This document shows positions 1 through 16,382 of a stretch of 64,000 bases of DNA, one piece after another. How positions within the stretch are numbered: position 1 is the first letter of the stretch; the number at the start of each line of letters is the position of its first letter. Where the stretch lies: contig JAREIK010000740.1 in NCBI GenBank assembly GCA_029783825.1, forward strand, positions 1-64,000. Direction: 5' to 3'. The DNA comes from Sapria himalayana (Eukaryota > Streptophyta > Magnoliopsida > Malpighiales > Rafflesiaceae). Made by a program: the position numbers and the translations under genes. The notes under the pieces are model-generated. The model worked only from the letters and a program-made list of their open reading frames with translations. It did not search any database and was not told the origin of the DNA.

Positions 1-111
1 TATATCTATCTATCTGTGTATTTCATCTTGGTTGTCTATCTATCTCTTTGCTATCATCTATGTTATATGTGTATATCGATCTATCTGTCTATGTATCTAT
101 CTATCTTCTAT

Positions 112-227
112 CTTTTCCACTTATCTATCTATTTGTCCATATTTGTATCTATCTATCTCTTTTTCGATCTATCTATCTATCTTTTCCACTTATCTATCTA
201 TTTGTCCATATTTGTATCTATCTATCT
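112..227 (+). repeat. Local direct duplication inside the TATC array
   Basis: A 47-base segment starting cttttccacttatctatc occurs at 112-158 and again at 181-227, an offset of 69 bases, without visible mismatches. This is recent local duplication inside the satellite rather than independent drift of single units. Confidence 0.8.
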
Positions 228-460
228 TTTTTATATCTATCTGCCTATATCTATCTGTTTATTTATATATCTATCAATCTATTATATATCTATATATAAA
301 TCTATTTAACTGATCTATCTATATTTTGTCTATCAATTTATCTGTCGATCTATCAATCTATATTTTATATGTTTATCTATCTATCGATTTTTTCTCTATT
401 TATCTATTTATTTGTTTATCTTTCTATCTATCTAAATATTTTTCTATCTATCTATTTATC

Positions 461-522
<62 letters not shown>
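461..522 (+). repeat. (TA)n followed by (TG)n microsatellite
   Basis: A short TA run passes directly into about 24 uninterrupted TG units (475-522). It gives the Cys-Val repeats seen in translation and is not coding. Confidence 0.95.
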
Positions 523-523
<1 letters not shown>

Positions 524-1744
524 ATATCTATTTTCCAATCTTGCCTTTTTTATATCTATCAATCTATCTATTAGTCTATCTGGCTATCTATCTATTAATA
601 TATTTGAATATCTATCTATTAGTCTATTTGTCTATTTATATATGCATCTATATGTTTATCTTACCATCTATCTATCTATCTATATACTTTACTATTTATC
701 TATTTGTCTATGTATCATTTGTATATATGTCTATGTGTCCAATATATATATCTATGTACCTATCTATCTTTCAATCTAACTATCTAACTATCTAACTAAC
801 TATCTACTATCTTTATATCTATTAGACTATCATTCTATATTTTAATCTATTTATCTATATATCTATTATATATCTGTCTATCTAACTTTCTATTTGTATA
901 TCGATATAATCTATTTTTCTGTCTAAATATCCAACTATCTATTAGGCTATTAGTAAATCAGTTTATATGTCAATATATCTATTTATTTATCTATCTATAT
1001 TTATATTTTTCTATCTATGTATATATCTATCTATTTATATATCTCTATATCTACCTATTTACCTATCACTCTATATAACTATTTGTCCATTAGTCTATTT
1101 GACGATTTGGCTATCTTTATATATGCAATTTCTTTTACCTTTCTATATGTCTATTTTTATATCTATCTATCTATAGATCTATGTATTTATCTAACTATCT
1201 AACTATCTATGTATCAATCTGTCTATGTATCATTCTATCTAACTATCTAACTATCTACTATTTTTTGAACAGTCTATTAGTCTATCTTTCTATCTGACTA
1301 TATATAAATATGTTTTTGTGTTTATTTATCTAATTGTCTATATATCTATTTGTCTATCTATCTATCTATCTATCTATCTATATATCTATCTATCTATCGA
1401 ATTATATCTATCTGTCTACCTGTCTATCATCCCTCTATCTATTTGTCTATATGACTGTCTTTATCTATCTATCTACCTTTGAGTTTGTCAATCAATAAGT
1501 CTATTTATCTTTCTATCAATATATAAAATTGTGTATATGTCTATTTGTTATATGTTTATCTTTCTATCTGTCTATCAATCTATCTTTATATCTATATATT
1601 GTGAATCTATCTAGATATCTATCTATCAACTAATCTATTTGTCTATATGTCTATATGTCTACCTTTCAATCTATGTATAAATCTATCTATGTATCTGTCT
1701 AACTATTTAACTATGTTTATGTTAATCTGCCTATCAATAAATAA

Positions 1745-1748
<4 letters not shown>

Positions 1749-1790
<42 letters not shown>
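1749..1790. repeat. (TA)n microsatellite
   Basis: About 20 uninterrupted TA units within the TATC array, preceded by three AAAT units. Confidence 0.95.
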
Positions 1791-1792
<2 letters not shown>

Positions 1793-3827
1793 ATCTATCA
1801 ATCTGTATATCTCTCTAGTTGTATGTCTATCTATCTATTTATCTATATATCTATCTATCCATCTGTCTATCTATCTTTCTATATATTTGTCTTTCTATCT
1901 ATCTATATGTCTATCTATCTCATTATCTATTTATCTATCTATCAATCTATCTATCTATCTTTTTGTCTATCTATCTATCCATCTCTCTATCTCTCTATCT
2001 ATCTGTATGTCTATTAGGCTATCAATCTATAAGTCTATGTGTCTATCCATTGATCTATCTATCTATCTATATATCTATCTATATATTTGTTTAACTATGT
2101 ATGTGTTTATATCTTTATTTGTATATCTATCTAATTGTCTATCTTTTTATTTAAATATCTATCGATATGTCTAACTTTCTATTTGTTTATTTATTTAACT
2201 ATCTATGTATCTATTTGTCTATCTATCCATCTATCAATCTATCAATCAATCAATCTGTTTATCTTTATATCTTTCTAATTCACTAACTACTAAAAATCTA
2301 TTAGTCTATCTATGTATTTTTCTATCTATCTAACTATTTAACTATATTTATATGTATTAGTCTATCTATCTATCGATATATCTATTTATCTATCAATCTA
2401 TCTATATGTTTATATGTCTATCATCAAATTGTCTGTCTATCTATCTATCTGTATATCTATTTATTTTATTATCTATCTTTTTGTCTATCTATCTATATAT
2501 CTGTCTATGTAACTATCAATCAATCTATCAATCTATTAATCTATTTATATGTTTATATGTCTATCGGACTATCTATCTAATTGTCTAACTATCTAATTAT
2601 CTATCTATCTATTTATCTATCCATTTATCTTTCAAACTATCTAATTGTATATTAGTGTATCACAATAATTGTCTATTTGTCTATATGTCTATCTATTTTT
2701 TTCTCTATGTGTCTATGTGTCTATCAATATATCTATCTATTTTCCTATCAGTTTATATATTTATCTCATTTTTATTTTTCTATCTATAAATATGTGTTTC
2801 TGTCATTCTTTTTGTATGTGTCTATCTCTCTATATTGCAATGTGTCTATCTATCTGATCATTCTATCGATCTATCGGTCAATCTATATATCGGTCAATAA
2901 ATTTATTAGGCTATATACCTATCTATTTATCTATCTATCTATTTGTATATTTATCTATCTATCTATCTATATATCTATCTGTCTATATATCTATGTATCT
3001 ATCTATCTATCTTTCTTTCTTTCTATCTATCTATCTATCTATCTATATGTGTATATCTCTCTATCTATCAATTTTTTGTTAATTTATCTATCTCCATATC
3101 TATCAATATATCTAACTATTTATGAATCTATCAAAATATTTAGCTGTCTATGTATTTATCTATGCATTTTTGTAAATATCTATATATCATTATATCTATC
3201 TATATATCTACCTATATTCTTATTTGGCTATCTATCTATTTGTCTTTCTAACAATATGCTTATCTGACTATCTATCTATCTTTCTATCTATCTCTCTATC
3301 TATCTATATTTCAATTTATCTACATATATATTTATTTGTCTATCTAACTATCTATATATCTATCTATCTATCTATATAGCTATCTCTATATCTTCCCATC
3401 TATTGATTTGAATATCTGTATAATATATATCTATTGATTTGTCTATCTAAATATCTATCTATCTCTTTATTTATATATCTTTTCGTCAATATATCTATCT
3501 ATAATTCTTTCTATCTATCTATATGTCTATTTGTTTATCTGTCTAATAATATATCTAGCTATCTATTAATATGTTTATCTATATGATCTATCATTCTATC
3601 TATCTATCTATCTATTTGTCTATTTATCTAACTTTATGTCTATCTATGTATCTTTCAATCTATCTATATATCTGTATATTTGTATATCTATCTATCTATT
3701 TATATTTTACATCTTTCGATCTATCTATCTACTTATCTATCTATATATATTAGTATCTATCTATCCATTTGTCTATCTATTTAGTTTCCTATCTGCATAT
3801 CAATCTATAAATCTATCTTTCAGTAAT

Positions 3828-3860
<33 letters not shown>

Positions 3861-5354
3861 ATTTCTATCTCTGTTTCTTTCTGCCTATTTGACTATCTGG
3901 CTGTCTATCTATCTATCTATATTTCTATCTATCTATTTTTATATCTATTATCTCATTATTCATCGATATATCTATATATAAATCTATATATCTATTTATC
4001 TATCTATATGTTTATCTATCTATCTCTCAATCTCTTTATATGTCTATTTGTCGATCCATTTATCTATCTATCTTTGATATAATATCTATCTTTCTATCTA
4101 TCTATTTATCTATCTCTGTATGTCTATCTATCTATGTATCTTTTTATCTTTTTATCGATGTATCTATCTATTTATCTATCAACCTGTCTATAATTCTAGC
4201 AATATATCTGTCTAGTTGTCGATTTTTCTATTTCTTTATGTTTTTATTTGTTTATTTATTTATTTTATAATCTATCTATCTATTTGATTATCATTCTATG
4301 TGCCTATCTATCATTTTAACTAATGATCTATTTGCCTTTTTGTGTATTAGTCTATTATTGTATTTATTTATCTCTGAATCTATCTATATGTCTAACTATA
4401 TATTTGTCTATCTATCTATCTGAGTATTTCTTTTTAGTTTATCATTTTATATCTCTATCTATCTATCTGTCCATCTCTTTATGTGTTTCTCTATCAAACT
4501 ATTTATATATTTTTTATGTGTTTATATGTTTATCTATCTATCTATCAATTTGTCTATATATCTATCTATCTAAGTATCTATTTATCTATCTATCAATCTA
4601 TATCTCTACTTGTCTATATGGCTATTTGTCTATCTGTCTATCTCTATCTATCTATTTAATCTATCAATCAATCTATCTGTCTATCCATCTAACTAACTAA
4701 CTATCTATCTTTTTATCTTTCTATTAGTCAATCTTTTTACCTATCTATCTATATATCTTTCTATTTATCTAACTATCTTTCTATATATCTACCTATCTAT
4801 TTATAAATGTGTTCATTTCTTTATCTGTTTATGTGTTTATTTCTCTATTTGTATATCTATCTATTTATCTATTTGACTATCTGTCTATGTGTCTATCTAT
4901 ATATCTATTTATTTATTTGTCTATCTAACATAAATTTATCTATCTAACTATCTATTTATCTGAATATTTGTATATTTATTTATTTTATTTTCTATCATTT
5001 TAAATATAAATCTTTTTATTTGTATATCTATCTTTTTTATTAGCTATTTATCTATATATCTATCTGTCTATCTAACAATCTATATATATATCTATCTATT
5101 TATTTGTCTATCTATCTTTCTATCTATCTATCTATCTTTCTATCTATCTTTCTATCTATCTTTATATCTACTATCTATCTATCTATCTATCAATTTGCCT
5201 ATTTGACTATCTATCTCACTATCTATATATCTTTTGATCTATGTATCTATTTATCTATCTATCTATGTATATATTTATCTATCTATTTATTTATTTGTCT
5301 ATTTATTTATTTGTATATGTGCCTATTTATTTATATATTTATCTTTATATCTAG

Positions 5355-5388
<34 letters not shown>

Positions 5389-8300
5389 ATATGTTTATGT
5401 GTCTATGTGTTTATTTATCAATTTGTCAATTTGTCTAACTATCTATTATTCTATAAGTGTATTTTCCTATATGTGAATCTTTCCATTAGTCTATGTAACT
5501 TAGTGTTTATGTGTCTATCTTTCTATATATCTATCAATCAATCTATCTGTCTATGTATCTATGTGTCGACATAACTATCTATCAATCTACTTTTATATCG
5601 ATTTTTCTATCCATCTATCTAGCTATCTATCTGTCTATATGTCTATATGTTTATCTATTTAGCTATCTATTAGTTTATTAGTCTTTCTATTTGTTTATTC
5701 ATCGATCTTTCTATTTGTTTATCTATCATTTTATATATCTATCTATATGTCTAGCTATCTATTTGTCTATCTGTCTATTTGTCTATCTATATATATGTAT
5801 ATCTATCGAAGTATCTATATATCTATCTGTCTCTCTCTCTGGCTATCTATCTATCCCTATATCTATTTGTATATGTATTTATTTATCTGTCTATCTGTCT
5901 ATCGATCTATATATTTATCTATTTATCTGTATATCTATCTATCTGTCTATCATTGAAAAAAATATATTTCTCTATTTATCTATCTATTTGTCTATCTGTC
6001 TATCTATCTATTTGTCTGTCTATCTATTTATCTAACTATCTAACTAATTATCTATCTATATATCTATCTATCTGCATGTTTATCTATCTAGCTATCTATC
6101 AAACTATCAAACTTTCTTTTATTCTATTAGTCTCTTAGTCTATTAATCTATCTATCTATTTGTCTATTTATCTATTTTTCTATCTTTATGCTTATCTATT
6201 AAACTATTTATCTGTGTATCTATCTATCTATCTATTTATCAATAAATCAACAATCTATCTATCTATCTATCTATGTATTTGTATATCTACCTATATACTT
6301 AACTGTTTGTCTATCTATCTATTTATTTATTTGCCTATCTATCTATAAATCAAACTATCTTATTCTCTATTTATAAATCTATCTATTTTACTATCAATCA
6401 ATCTATCTATCTATCTGTCTAAATGGCTTTCTATCTATCTATTTATCTATCTTTTTATCTATTTGTGTATTTATCAATCTATCTTTATATCTATCTATGT
6501 ATTTATCTCTTTCTACCTATCTATCTATAACATTATTTATCTATCTATTTATCTAACATTATATATGTCTATCTATCTGTTAATCTTTCTATATGTTTAT
6601 CTGCCTTTATATCTCTATATCTATCTATCTGTCTATCTATCAATCAATCAATCTACATATCTATCTATCTATATATCTGTCAATCTGTCAATCTATCTTT
6701 CTAGCTATCTATCTATGTATCTATCTATTTTTTTATCTATCAATATATATATATATATATATATCTAGCAATTTGTTTATCTATATATCTATCAATCTGT
6801 TTATCTTTATATATGGTTTATCTATCTATCTATCTATTTTTTGATCTAATTATCTATCTATCTATTTGATTATCTATGTATCGTTGTATCTGTCAATCAA
6901 TTTATATGTCTATCTATCAAAATGACTATCTAACTTTCTAGTTGTATGTCAATATATCTTGCTTTCTATGTGTATATCGATTAATTTTTTTATCTGTATA
7001 TCTATCTACCTATCTAATTATATTTCTTTTTATCTATATATATGACTATCTATATACTTCTCTCTCTATCAATTTGTCAATTAGTCATTCTATACCACTA
7101 ACTAAAAATCTATTTATCTTTCTATATACCTATCTTTCTATCTATCTATCTATCATTCAATTTATTTGTTTATCTATCTATCTATCATTTAGTCAATTAA
7201 TCTATTTATGTATCAAAATAACTATCTAACTAACTATTTATCTATCTTTCTATCTAATTATCTGCCTATCCTTTTATCTAACTATCTATGTGTCTATCCA
7301 TCTATTTGTCTATCTATTATCTATCTATTTAACGATCTATCTATATATAATATCTGTCTATTTGTCAATCTTTCTATCTATTTATTTTCTATCTGTGTAT
7401 CTGTTTATTTTTCTATCTATATATCTATCTTACTGTCTCTGTGGCTAACTATCTTTCTATTTATCTATCTATTTATCTATCTATGTTCTCTCTATTTGTC
7501 TTTTAGCCTATTAGTGTATGTGTTTATATTTTTATTTATCCATCTATCTACCTATCGATATGTCTATATATATATATATATATATCTAATTGTATATCTA
7601 TCAATCTATCTATATATTTATCTATCTATATAACTATCTATTTATGTATAAATCTATCTATCTATCTATCTATCTATTAGTTTAACTGTCTATCTATCTC
7701 TTTATCTATCTATCTATCTCTTTATCTATCTATCTAACTATCTATATAAGTGTCTATTTATATTTTTATTTGTTTATATTTCTATGTCAAACTATCTATC
7801 TGAATATAATTCTATTAGTCTATATTTCTAACTATCTAACTATATTTTTGTATATCAGTATATATATATATATATATATCAATCTGTCTGTCTATCAATA
7901 TAACTATATATTTATCTATCTGTATGTTTATCTATCTTTCTATATTTATGTCTATCCATCTTTCTATCTATATGTATATCTACCTAACTATCATTCTATG
8001 TATCTACCTATCAATATATATATATATATATATATATCTATCTGTCTATATGTTTATATGAATATGTTTTTATTTATCAATCAATCAATCAATCTTTCTT
8101 TCTACCGATCTTTTTCTATCTATCTATTTATGTATATGTTTATCCATCAATTTTTATATTTCTCAACCTTTCAATCTATTAATATATCAATATGTGAATC
8201 TATCTATTTGTCTATCAATCTATCTATTTGTTTATCCATCTAATTGTCTAAGTGTCTATCTATATGTCTATCTATTTATAGATATATAGTCTATCTATAA

Positions 8301-10815
8301 TTAGTGATAATTAGTGAGAGATTGATAGATAGGCATATATATATAGTCTATCTATCTAGCTAACTATTTATTTATGTGTATGTCTCTATCTATCTATCTA
8401 TCTATTTGTATATCTTTCTAACTATCTATATTTCTATCATTCTATTTATTTATCTATCTATTTTCTATTTATCTATGTTTCTATATGTATATATGTCTAT
8501 ATATCTATATATCTACCTGTCCATGTGTCTTTGGATGAATGTGTCATTATGTTTATGTGTCTATCTATCTATTTATCTATCTATATATTTGTCTATCTAT
8601 CTTTCTATTTGTCTATCTATCTTTATATCTATCTCACTATTTATTTCTATATCTATCTATCTATATATGTATCTATTAATCTATATATCTGCCTATAATT
8701 CTATCTATCTATCTTTTTTTCTATCTTTCTATCTAACTATCTATCTGTTTAACTATATTTTTTCCTTTTTATCTATCTATCTATATATCTATTTATCTGA
8801 CTATATGCCTATCTATCTATTTATCTATATATGAATCTGTCACTAATTATCTATCAATTAGTCTATCTATTTATCTGTCTATCTATCTGTCAATATATCA
8901 ATTTATCCATCTATCTAACTATCTATTTGTCTATATTTCTGTTAAATTGTCTATTTGTCTTTTTAGCTATATAACTATATATTTTTCTATTTGTTTATCT
9001 ATCTATTTATTTATCTATTGATCTTTGTATTTGTCTATATGTCTATATCTCTATTTGTCTATGTTTTTATCTATCTATTTATTTATCTATCTATCTGTTT
9101 TTCAATCTATATATCTATTTACTATTTTTATAAAAGTTTATCTATCTATCTATCTGTATGTCTATTTATGTTTCTATCAATCTGCCAATCTATTTGCCTG
9201 CCTATCTATCTATATGTCTATCAATTTATTTATCTATCTATCTATCTCTATATCTATCTGTTTGTCTATCTGTCTATCTATATATCTGTCTATCAATATT
9301 TTTATCTATATATTTATCTATCTATCAGTTTATCAATCTGTCTATCTATCTATCTATTTGTTAATCTATTTGTCTATCTATTTATCTATCAATCTATCTT
9401 TATTTCTGTCTATCTATCTATTTTTCTATCTTTTTATTTATCTATCAATTAATCTAACTATTTAATTGTCTATCTATTTATCTATCTCTCAGTCTAACTA
9501 TTTGTCTAATTATATTTTTTTTCTATCTATATATCTCTCTATCATTTCTAACTATCTATCTATTTATCTATCTATCTAAGTCTCTATATATCTATCTCTA
9601 TATCTATTTGTCTTTTGATCTATCTATCAATTTTTCTATCTATCTATCTGTGTGTACTTTTATGTCAATCAATCTATCTATTTATCGGTCACTATATCTT
9701 TCTATCATCTATCTATATATCTAGCTTTCTATCTATATATCTATATATCTCTATCTATCAGTCTATCTATCTTTCTAATAATTTGTCAATTTAACTATCT
9801 TTAATATGTCTATTAATCTGGCAATAATTTATATATCAAATTGTCTATATATCAATCTCTCTATCAATCTATCTATCAATAAATCTATAAATCTATTTAT
9901 TTGTATGTCTATCTATCTATATATCTAATTTTCCATATATCTATTTGTATATCTATCTATCTAATTATTTTTTTGTCTATATATCTATTTCTCTATCTAT
10001 CTATTTTTCTATCTATCTATTAGTCTATCTATTTGTATATCTATCTATTTATATATCTATATCTATATCTATTTGTAAATCTATCTCTCTGTTTATTAGT
10101 CTATCGATCTGTCAAACTTTCTATCTATCTATATGTATGTTTATCTATATAACTATTTGTTTAATTGTCTATCAATGTGTCTGTCTAAATGTCTATCTAT
10201 TTGTTTGTCAAGTTGTAAGTTTATCTATTTGTATACCCATCTTTCTATTTATTTATCTCACTCTGCCCATTTGTTTGTCTATATATATCTATCTATTTGT
10301 CTGTCTATCTGCCTATATATCTATCTATCTATTTGTATGTCTATATGTCTATATATCTATCTATCTATATGTATATATCTATTTATCTATATCTATCTAA
10401 CTATCTCACTATTTATCTGTTTGTTTACCTATAAATCTATTTGTCTGTTTATCTATTTGTCTATCTATATGTATATTTTTAATGTCTATCTATTTGTCTG
10501 TCAATCTATATATCTTTCAATCTATATATCTATCTATCTTATATATATATATATATGTCTACCTATCGATTGATCTATCTATCTATCTATTTATATGTCT
10601 AACTATCTATCTATCTATATATCTATATTTCTATTTGTCTATCTATCTATCTATATATCTATCAATTTGTATATCAATCTGCCTATCAATATGTCTATCA
10701 ATCTATCTTTTAATTGATATAATAATTTAAATATCTATCTATCTATATATATGTCTATCTACCTACCTACCTATCTATCAATCTATCTACCTATCTATCA
10801 ATCTATGTCTCTATC

Positions 10816-10866
10816 CACACACACACACTCACACACACACACACACACCCACACACACACACACAT
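10816..10866 (+). repeat. (CA)n microsatellite
   Basis: A CA run with two single-base interruptions (CTCA and CCCA). It lies on the same strand as TATC, whereas the tract at 475-522 is TG, so the two dinucleotide expansions arose separately. Confidence 0.95.
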
Positions 10867-11839
10867 ATATGTTTATTTATCAGTCTATCTAACCATCTAT
10901 CTATCCATCTATATATCCAACTATCTATCTTTTTTTTATCTATCTATCTTTCCATATATTTATTTATCTATCTATCTATCTATCAGTCTAACAATATATT
11001 TATCTAACTAACTAACTATCTATCTAACTATTTGTCTATCTTATAGTATATCTATCTATCTACCTATCTAACTGTCTATATATTTATCTATCTATTTATT
11101 TATCCATATATCTAACTATCTGTCTATCTAACTATCAATAAATTTATCTAACGATTTTCTATCTCTTTATCTAAATAACTATCTATCTATCAATCCATCT
11201 ATCTATATGTCTATCTATTTGTTTATCTATTTGACTAACTATTTGTCTATCAATATATCTAACTATCTTTCTATCTATCTAACAATTTGTATATCTATTT
11301 TTCTATCAATTTACCTATCTATTTGTCTATCTATTTGTCTATCTTTCTATGTATCTGTCTGTCTATCTATTTGTCTATCTATATGTCTTTCTTCTAAATA
11401 TCTATATGTCTATATATATTTCTATCTATCTATCTGTATATATGTGTCTTTGAATCTGTCTATTGATCTATTTATTTATTTGGATATCTGTCTTTTTATC
11501 TGTCTGTTTAACTATTTGTTTATTTGTACCACTATATAATAATTTATATGTCTATCAATCTATCTGTTTATCTATCTATCTTTTTATATATCTATATATT
11601 TGTCTATTTATTTATCTACCTATCTATCTATCTAACTATTTATTTATTTATCCATCTATCTATATATCTATCTACCTATCTATTTGTCTATCTATCTATT
11701 GATCTAACTATCTAACTATTTATTTATCTATCTATTTATCTAACTATTTATTTATTTATTTATCCATCTATCTATATATCTATCTACATATCTATTTGTC
11801 TATCTATCTAACTATTGATCTAACTATCTAACTATTTAT

Positions 11840-12190
11840 TTATTTATCTGTCTTTTGAGCTAGCTATCTATCTATCTATTTATCTATATGTCTATCTATC
11901 TATTTTTCTATCAATTAATTAATCTATTTATATATCTATCTATTTATCAATCTATCTCTATATCAATCATACAATCTATCTATCTATCTATTGATCTATT
12001 TGTCAAACTATTTATTTATTTATCTATCTTTTGAGCTAGATAGTTATCTATCTATCTATCTATCTATATGTCTATCTATCTATTTTTCTATCTCTTAATT
12101 AATCTATTTATATATCTATCTATTTATCAATCTATCTCGATATCAATCAAACAATCTATCTATTTATCTATTTATCTATTTATCTATTTA
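11840..12190 (+). repeat. Tandem duplication of a roughly 176-bp satellite block
   Basis: The rare marker tcttttgagctag is found at 11,851 and 12,027. The flanking units, including tttttctatc, ttaattaatc and atatcaatca, recur in the same order at the same offset. The satellite therefore also spreads as blocks well above the 4-bp unit. Confidence 0.75.
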
Positions 12191-13371
12191 TATCTATTTA
12201 TATCTATTTATTTATATATCTATTTCTCTATTTATTGATATATCTATCTATTGTATATCTATCTATCTATCTGCCTATCTATCAATCTATCTATTTATCT
12301 GTCTATCTATCTATTATATCTATCTAGCCATCTATCAATTTGTATTTCTATATGTTTATCTATCAATATATCTTTTTCTCTTTTAATCTATCTATCTATC
12401 TATATTTATATTGTCTATATATCCGTCTATCTATCTTTATATTTATCTATCTATCTATCTGATTCTTTATTTGTCTATCTATATATCTATCTTTCTATCT
12501 ATATATATGTTTATATTTCTATCTATAAATTTATCTATCTTTCTATCTAACTATTTGTCTATATATATCTTTAATCTAACTATCTATATATCTTTCTCTA
12601 TATCTATTTCTCTAATGATCTATCTATCTTTCTATCTATATATCTATCTATCTATTTATTAGTCCATGTCTCTATTAATCTATCTATTTGTCTATTTATC
12701 TCCGTATCTATCTTTCTATCTATATTTCTATAATTCTGTCTATCTATCTGTCTATCAATCTATCTATCAATCTATCTATTAATTTGTCTAACAAAATATT
12801 TTCTTATCTATCTATGTATCTATATTTCTCTCTTTATCTATCTATCTATTTATTTATAAGTCTTTCAATATGTCTATCAATCTATATATAAACGTCTATC
12901 AATCTGTCTATCAATCTATCTATAAATCTCTCTATCAATCTCTTTATCAATCTAATTATCTAAATCACTATCTATCTATTTGTCTATCTATCAATCTTAT
13001 ATATCTTTTTATCTCTCTAACTATCTATCTATTTATCTATCTATTAATCTATCTAACTATGACTCTATCAATCTATCTTTCTATTGATCCATCTATCTAT
13101 CTCTCAATCAATGTGTCTATCAATCTCTCTATGAATCTGTCTATCAAATATGTATATTAATCTATTTATCAATCTATTTATCAATCAATCTATCTGTCTA
13201 TCTATATATCAAAGAATTTATCTGTCTATATATTTGTCTTTTTATCTATATACCAATCTGCCTATCTATCTATCTAACCATCTATCTGCCTATATATTTA
13301 TCTATCTATCCATCCTCTATTTTTCTATCTATATATTTATCAATCTATCTTTCTATATATATATATATTAA

Positions 13372-13372
13372 T

Positions 13373-13407
<35 letters not shown>

Positions 13408-13420
13408 TTTTTTTATTTAT
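13372..13420 (+). repeat. (TTTA)n microsatellite
   Basis: About eleven TTTA units in a row, a homogeneous variant of the surrounding tetranucleotide array. Confidence 0.9.
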
Positions 13421-14237
13421 CTATCTATCTATATATTTGTCAATCTATTTATCTATTTATCTGCCTGTCTATCCATCTGTGTATCTATCTTTCTACTATA
13501 TGTCTATATATCTATTTATCTATCTATTTACTTATCTATTTATCTATAAATCTATGAATCTATTTGTTTATCTATCTACCTATCTAAATATTTTTCTATC
13601 TTTCTATCTATATACCTATCTATCTATGTATCTGTTTATCTATCAATCTATTAATTAATCAATCTATTTATCAAATATCTGTCATTCTATCTATTTAAGA
13701 ATCTGTCTATCAATCTATCTATTAATCTAATTATATATATATATCTATCAATCTATCTATTTATCTAAATATTGATCTCTCTATCAATATGTTTATATAT
13801 CAGCCTATGTATCTATCTAGTAACTATCTATCTATCCATCTAAATATGTGTCTATCTATCTATTTATCTATAAATAAATCTATCCGTCTATCTATCCTTC
13901 TATATATCTGAATATCAAATTTTTAATTTATCCAACTATCTATCTGTCTCTCAATATATCTGTCTATCTATCTATCTATATATCTATGTGTATAATTATA
14001 AGTCTACCAAAATAACTATCTATCTTTCCATTTATCTAACTAGTTATCTATCTATCTATCTATATATCTATCTGCTTATCTATCTATCTAAATATTTATT
14101 TATCTTTTTGTTTATCGATTAGTCTAACTATGTCTATTGACTAATCTATAAATCCATCTATCTATTTATCTATCTAACTAACTAACTAACTAACTATTAG
14201 TCTATTAATCAATCAATCAATCTGTATATCTATAATT

Positions 14238-14271
14238 AGATTTACATATAATAAATTCCCCAAGCCGTTCC
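14238..14271. other. Non-satellite spacer at a satellite polarity switch
   Basis: About 34 bases containing ccccaagccgttcc separate TATC units on the left from GATA units on the right. This is the only clearly non-tetranucleotide sequence for more than 14 kb, and it marks the exact point where array polarity reverses. No gene or RNA fold is recognised in it. Confidence 0.7.
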
Positions 14272-16351
14272 AATAAATAGATATACAGGTAGACAGATAA
14301 ATATATATATATATATATATAGAAAGATAGATATACAAACACATAGATAGATAAAAAGATAGAAAGATATATAGATAGCCAAATAGAAAGATAGGTAGAT
14401 ATATAGATAGGCATATTGGCATATAAGGAGATAGGCAGATAGATTGATAGATAGATTGAAAGAATGATTGATAAATAGATTGGAACATTTATAGATATAG
14501 ATTGACAAAAAAATAGATAGATATATAAAAATATTGAAAAAAATAGATTGAATGATAGACAGACAGATAGATAGATAGATAATTATATAGATAGACATAT
14601 AAATAGATAGATAAATAGACAGATAGAAAAATAGATAGATTGATAGATATATAGATACATAAGTTGATAAATAGAAAGATAGAATCATAGAATGAAAGAA
14701 TGATAGATAGTTTGATAGATAGATAGATAGATAAACATATAGAATGATAGAGAGAAAGATAAATATATAGATTGATAGATAGATAGATAGACAAATGGAT
14801 AGTTAGAAAGATAGACATAAAGATAGATAGACATATAGATAGGTAGATAAATAGATAAACATATAGATAGACAAATATACTGATAGTATGCTAGCTAGAT
14901 AAATTGATAGACATATAGATAGATATACATGTAGAAATATAAATAAATAGACAAATAGATAGATATATAGACAGATAGAAAGATAGATAGACAAACAGAT
15001 AGATAGATAGATAGACTAATATAAAGACAGACAAAAAGAAAGATAGATCTATAGGTAGATACATATATAGATAGACATAAAGACATAGATATACAATTAG
15101 ATAGATAGATAAATAGATATACAGATATATAGAAAGAAAGATAAATAGATAGATAGATAGTCTAATAAACAGAAAGATAGTTCAACAGATTGATAGACAG
15201 ACTGATTGATTGATTGACTGATTGATAGATAGACATATAGATAGATATGCCAATAGGCAGGTAGGTTGATAGGTAGATAGGCAAATAAGCATATAGAGAG
15301 ATAGGCTAATTAATAGATAGACAAATAGACAAATAGATAGATAGACAAATAGATACATAGAATGATAGATAGACAAATAGAATGATAGAGAAATAGACAA
15401 ATAAATTGATAGACAAATAGAAAATAAAAAATAGAGATAAAGATAGATATAAAAAATGACATAAATAGATAGATAGACAGACAAACAGACAAACATATAG
15501 ATAGATAGATAGATAGGTAAGTAGATAGATACACGGATAGAATGATAGAATCTTAGATAGATCTATATATAAATATATCGATTGGTAGATATATATAAAG
15601 ATAGATAGATAGTTAGTTAGATATAATAAATAGACAGATTAACAGATAGAAAGATAAATAGATAGATAAATAGATGTATATATATAGATAAATAGATATA
15701 TAGATACATAGATATATAGATATATAGATAGAGAGTTAGAAAGAAAGAAAAAAAAAGGATAGATAGATTGATATATAGATAAATAGATAGATAAATAGAT
15801 AGGTAGAAAAAAAGATAATTGATAGATACATAAATATACAGATAGATATATTAATATATAGATAGATAGATATTTAGAGAGATTGATAGAAAGATAGATT
15901 GACAGATAGATAGATAGATAGATAGATAGAAAGATAGATAGATAAATAGATAGATAGATAGATAAACAGATAGATAAAGAGAGATATTGCTAGATAAATA
16001 TATAGATATATAGATAGAAAGAGATATATATAGACATATAGATAGATAGATTGATTGACTGATTCATTGACAGATACATACATACATAAATAGATAAATA
16101 GATAGATAGATATATAAATATATAGATAGATATATAAATATATAGATAGATATATAAAAATATAGATAGATATATAGATAGATAGAAAGATAGATTTAGT
16201 GATAGATCGGTATATAGATAGATTGATAGATAGATAGACAAACATATATATAGATAGATATATTGGTTGAACAATAGATAGGTAGATAGGTAGATAGAGA
16301 GATAGATAGATACAAATATAGACATAATGACTTATATACTTATAGAGAGAG

Positions 16352-16382
<31 letters not shown>

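Larger units (their letters stand above)
1..14237 (+). repeat. Degenerate TATC satellite, block 1
   Basis: A continuous array of TATC units on this strand, broken by variants such as TGTC, AATC, TTTA and AACTA and by short dinucleotide tracts. No unit of ordinary sequence longer than a few tens of bases interrupts it. The repeat reads Tyr-Leu-Ser-Ile in every frame of this strand without stops, which explains the dense low-complexity reading frames here. None has a plausible gene structure. The array starts before the window. A short patch at about 8,285-8,345 is in the opposite sense. Confidence 0.95.
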
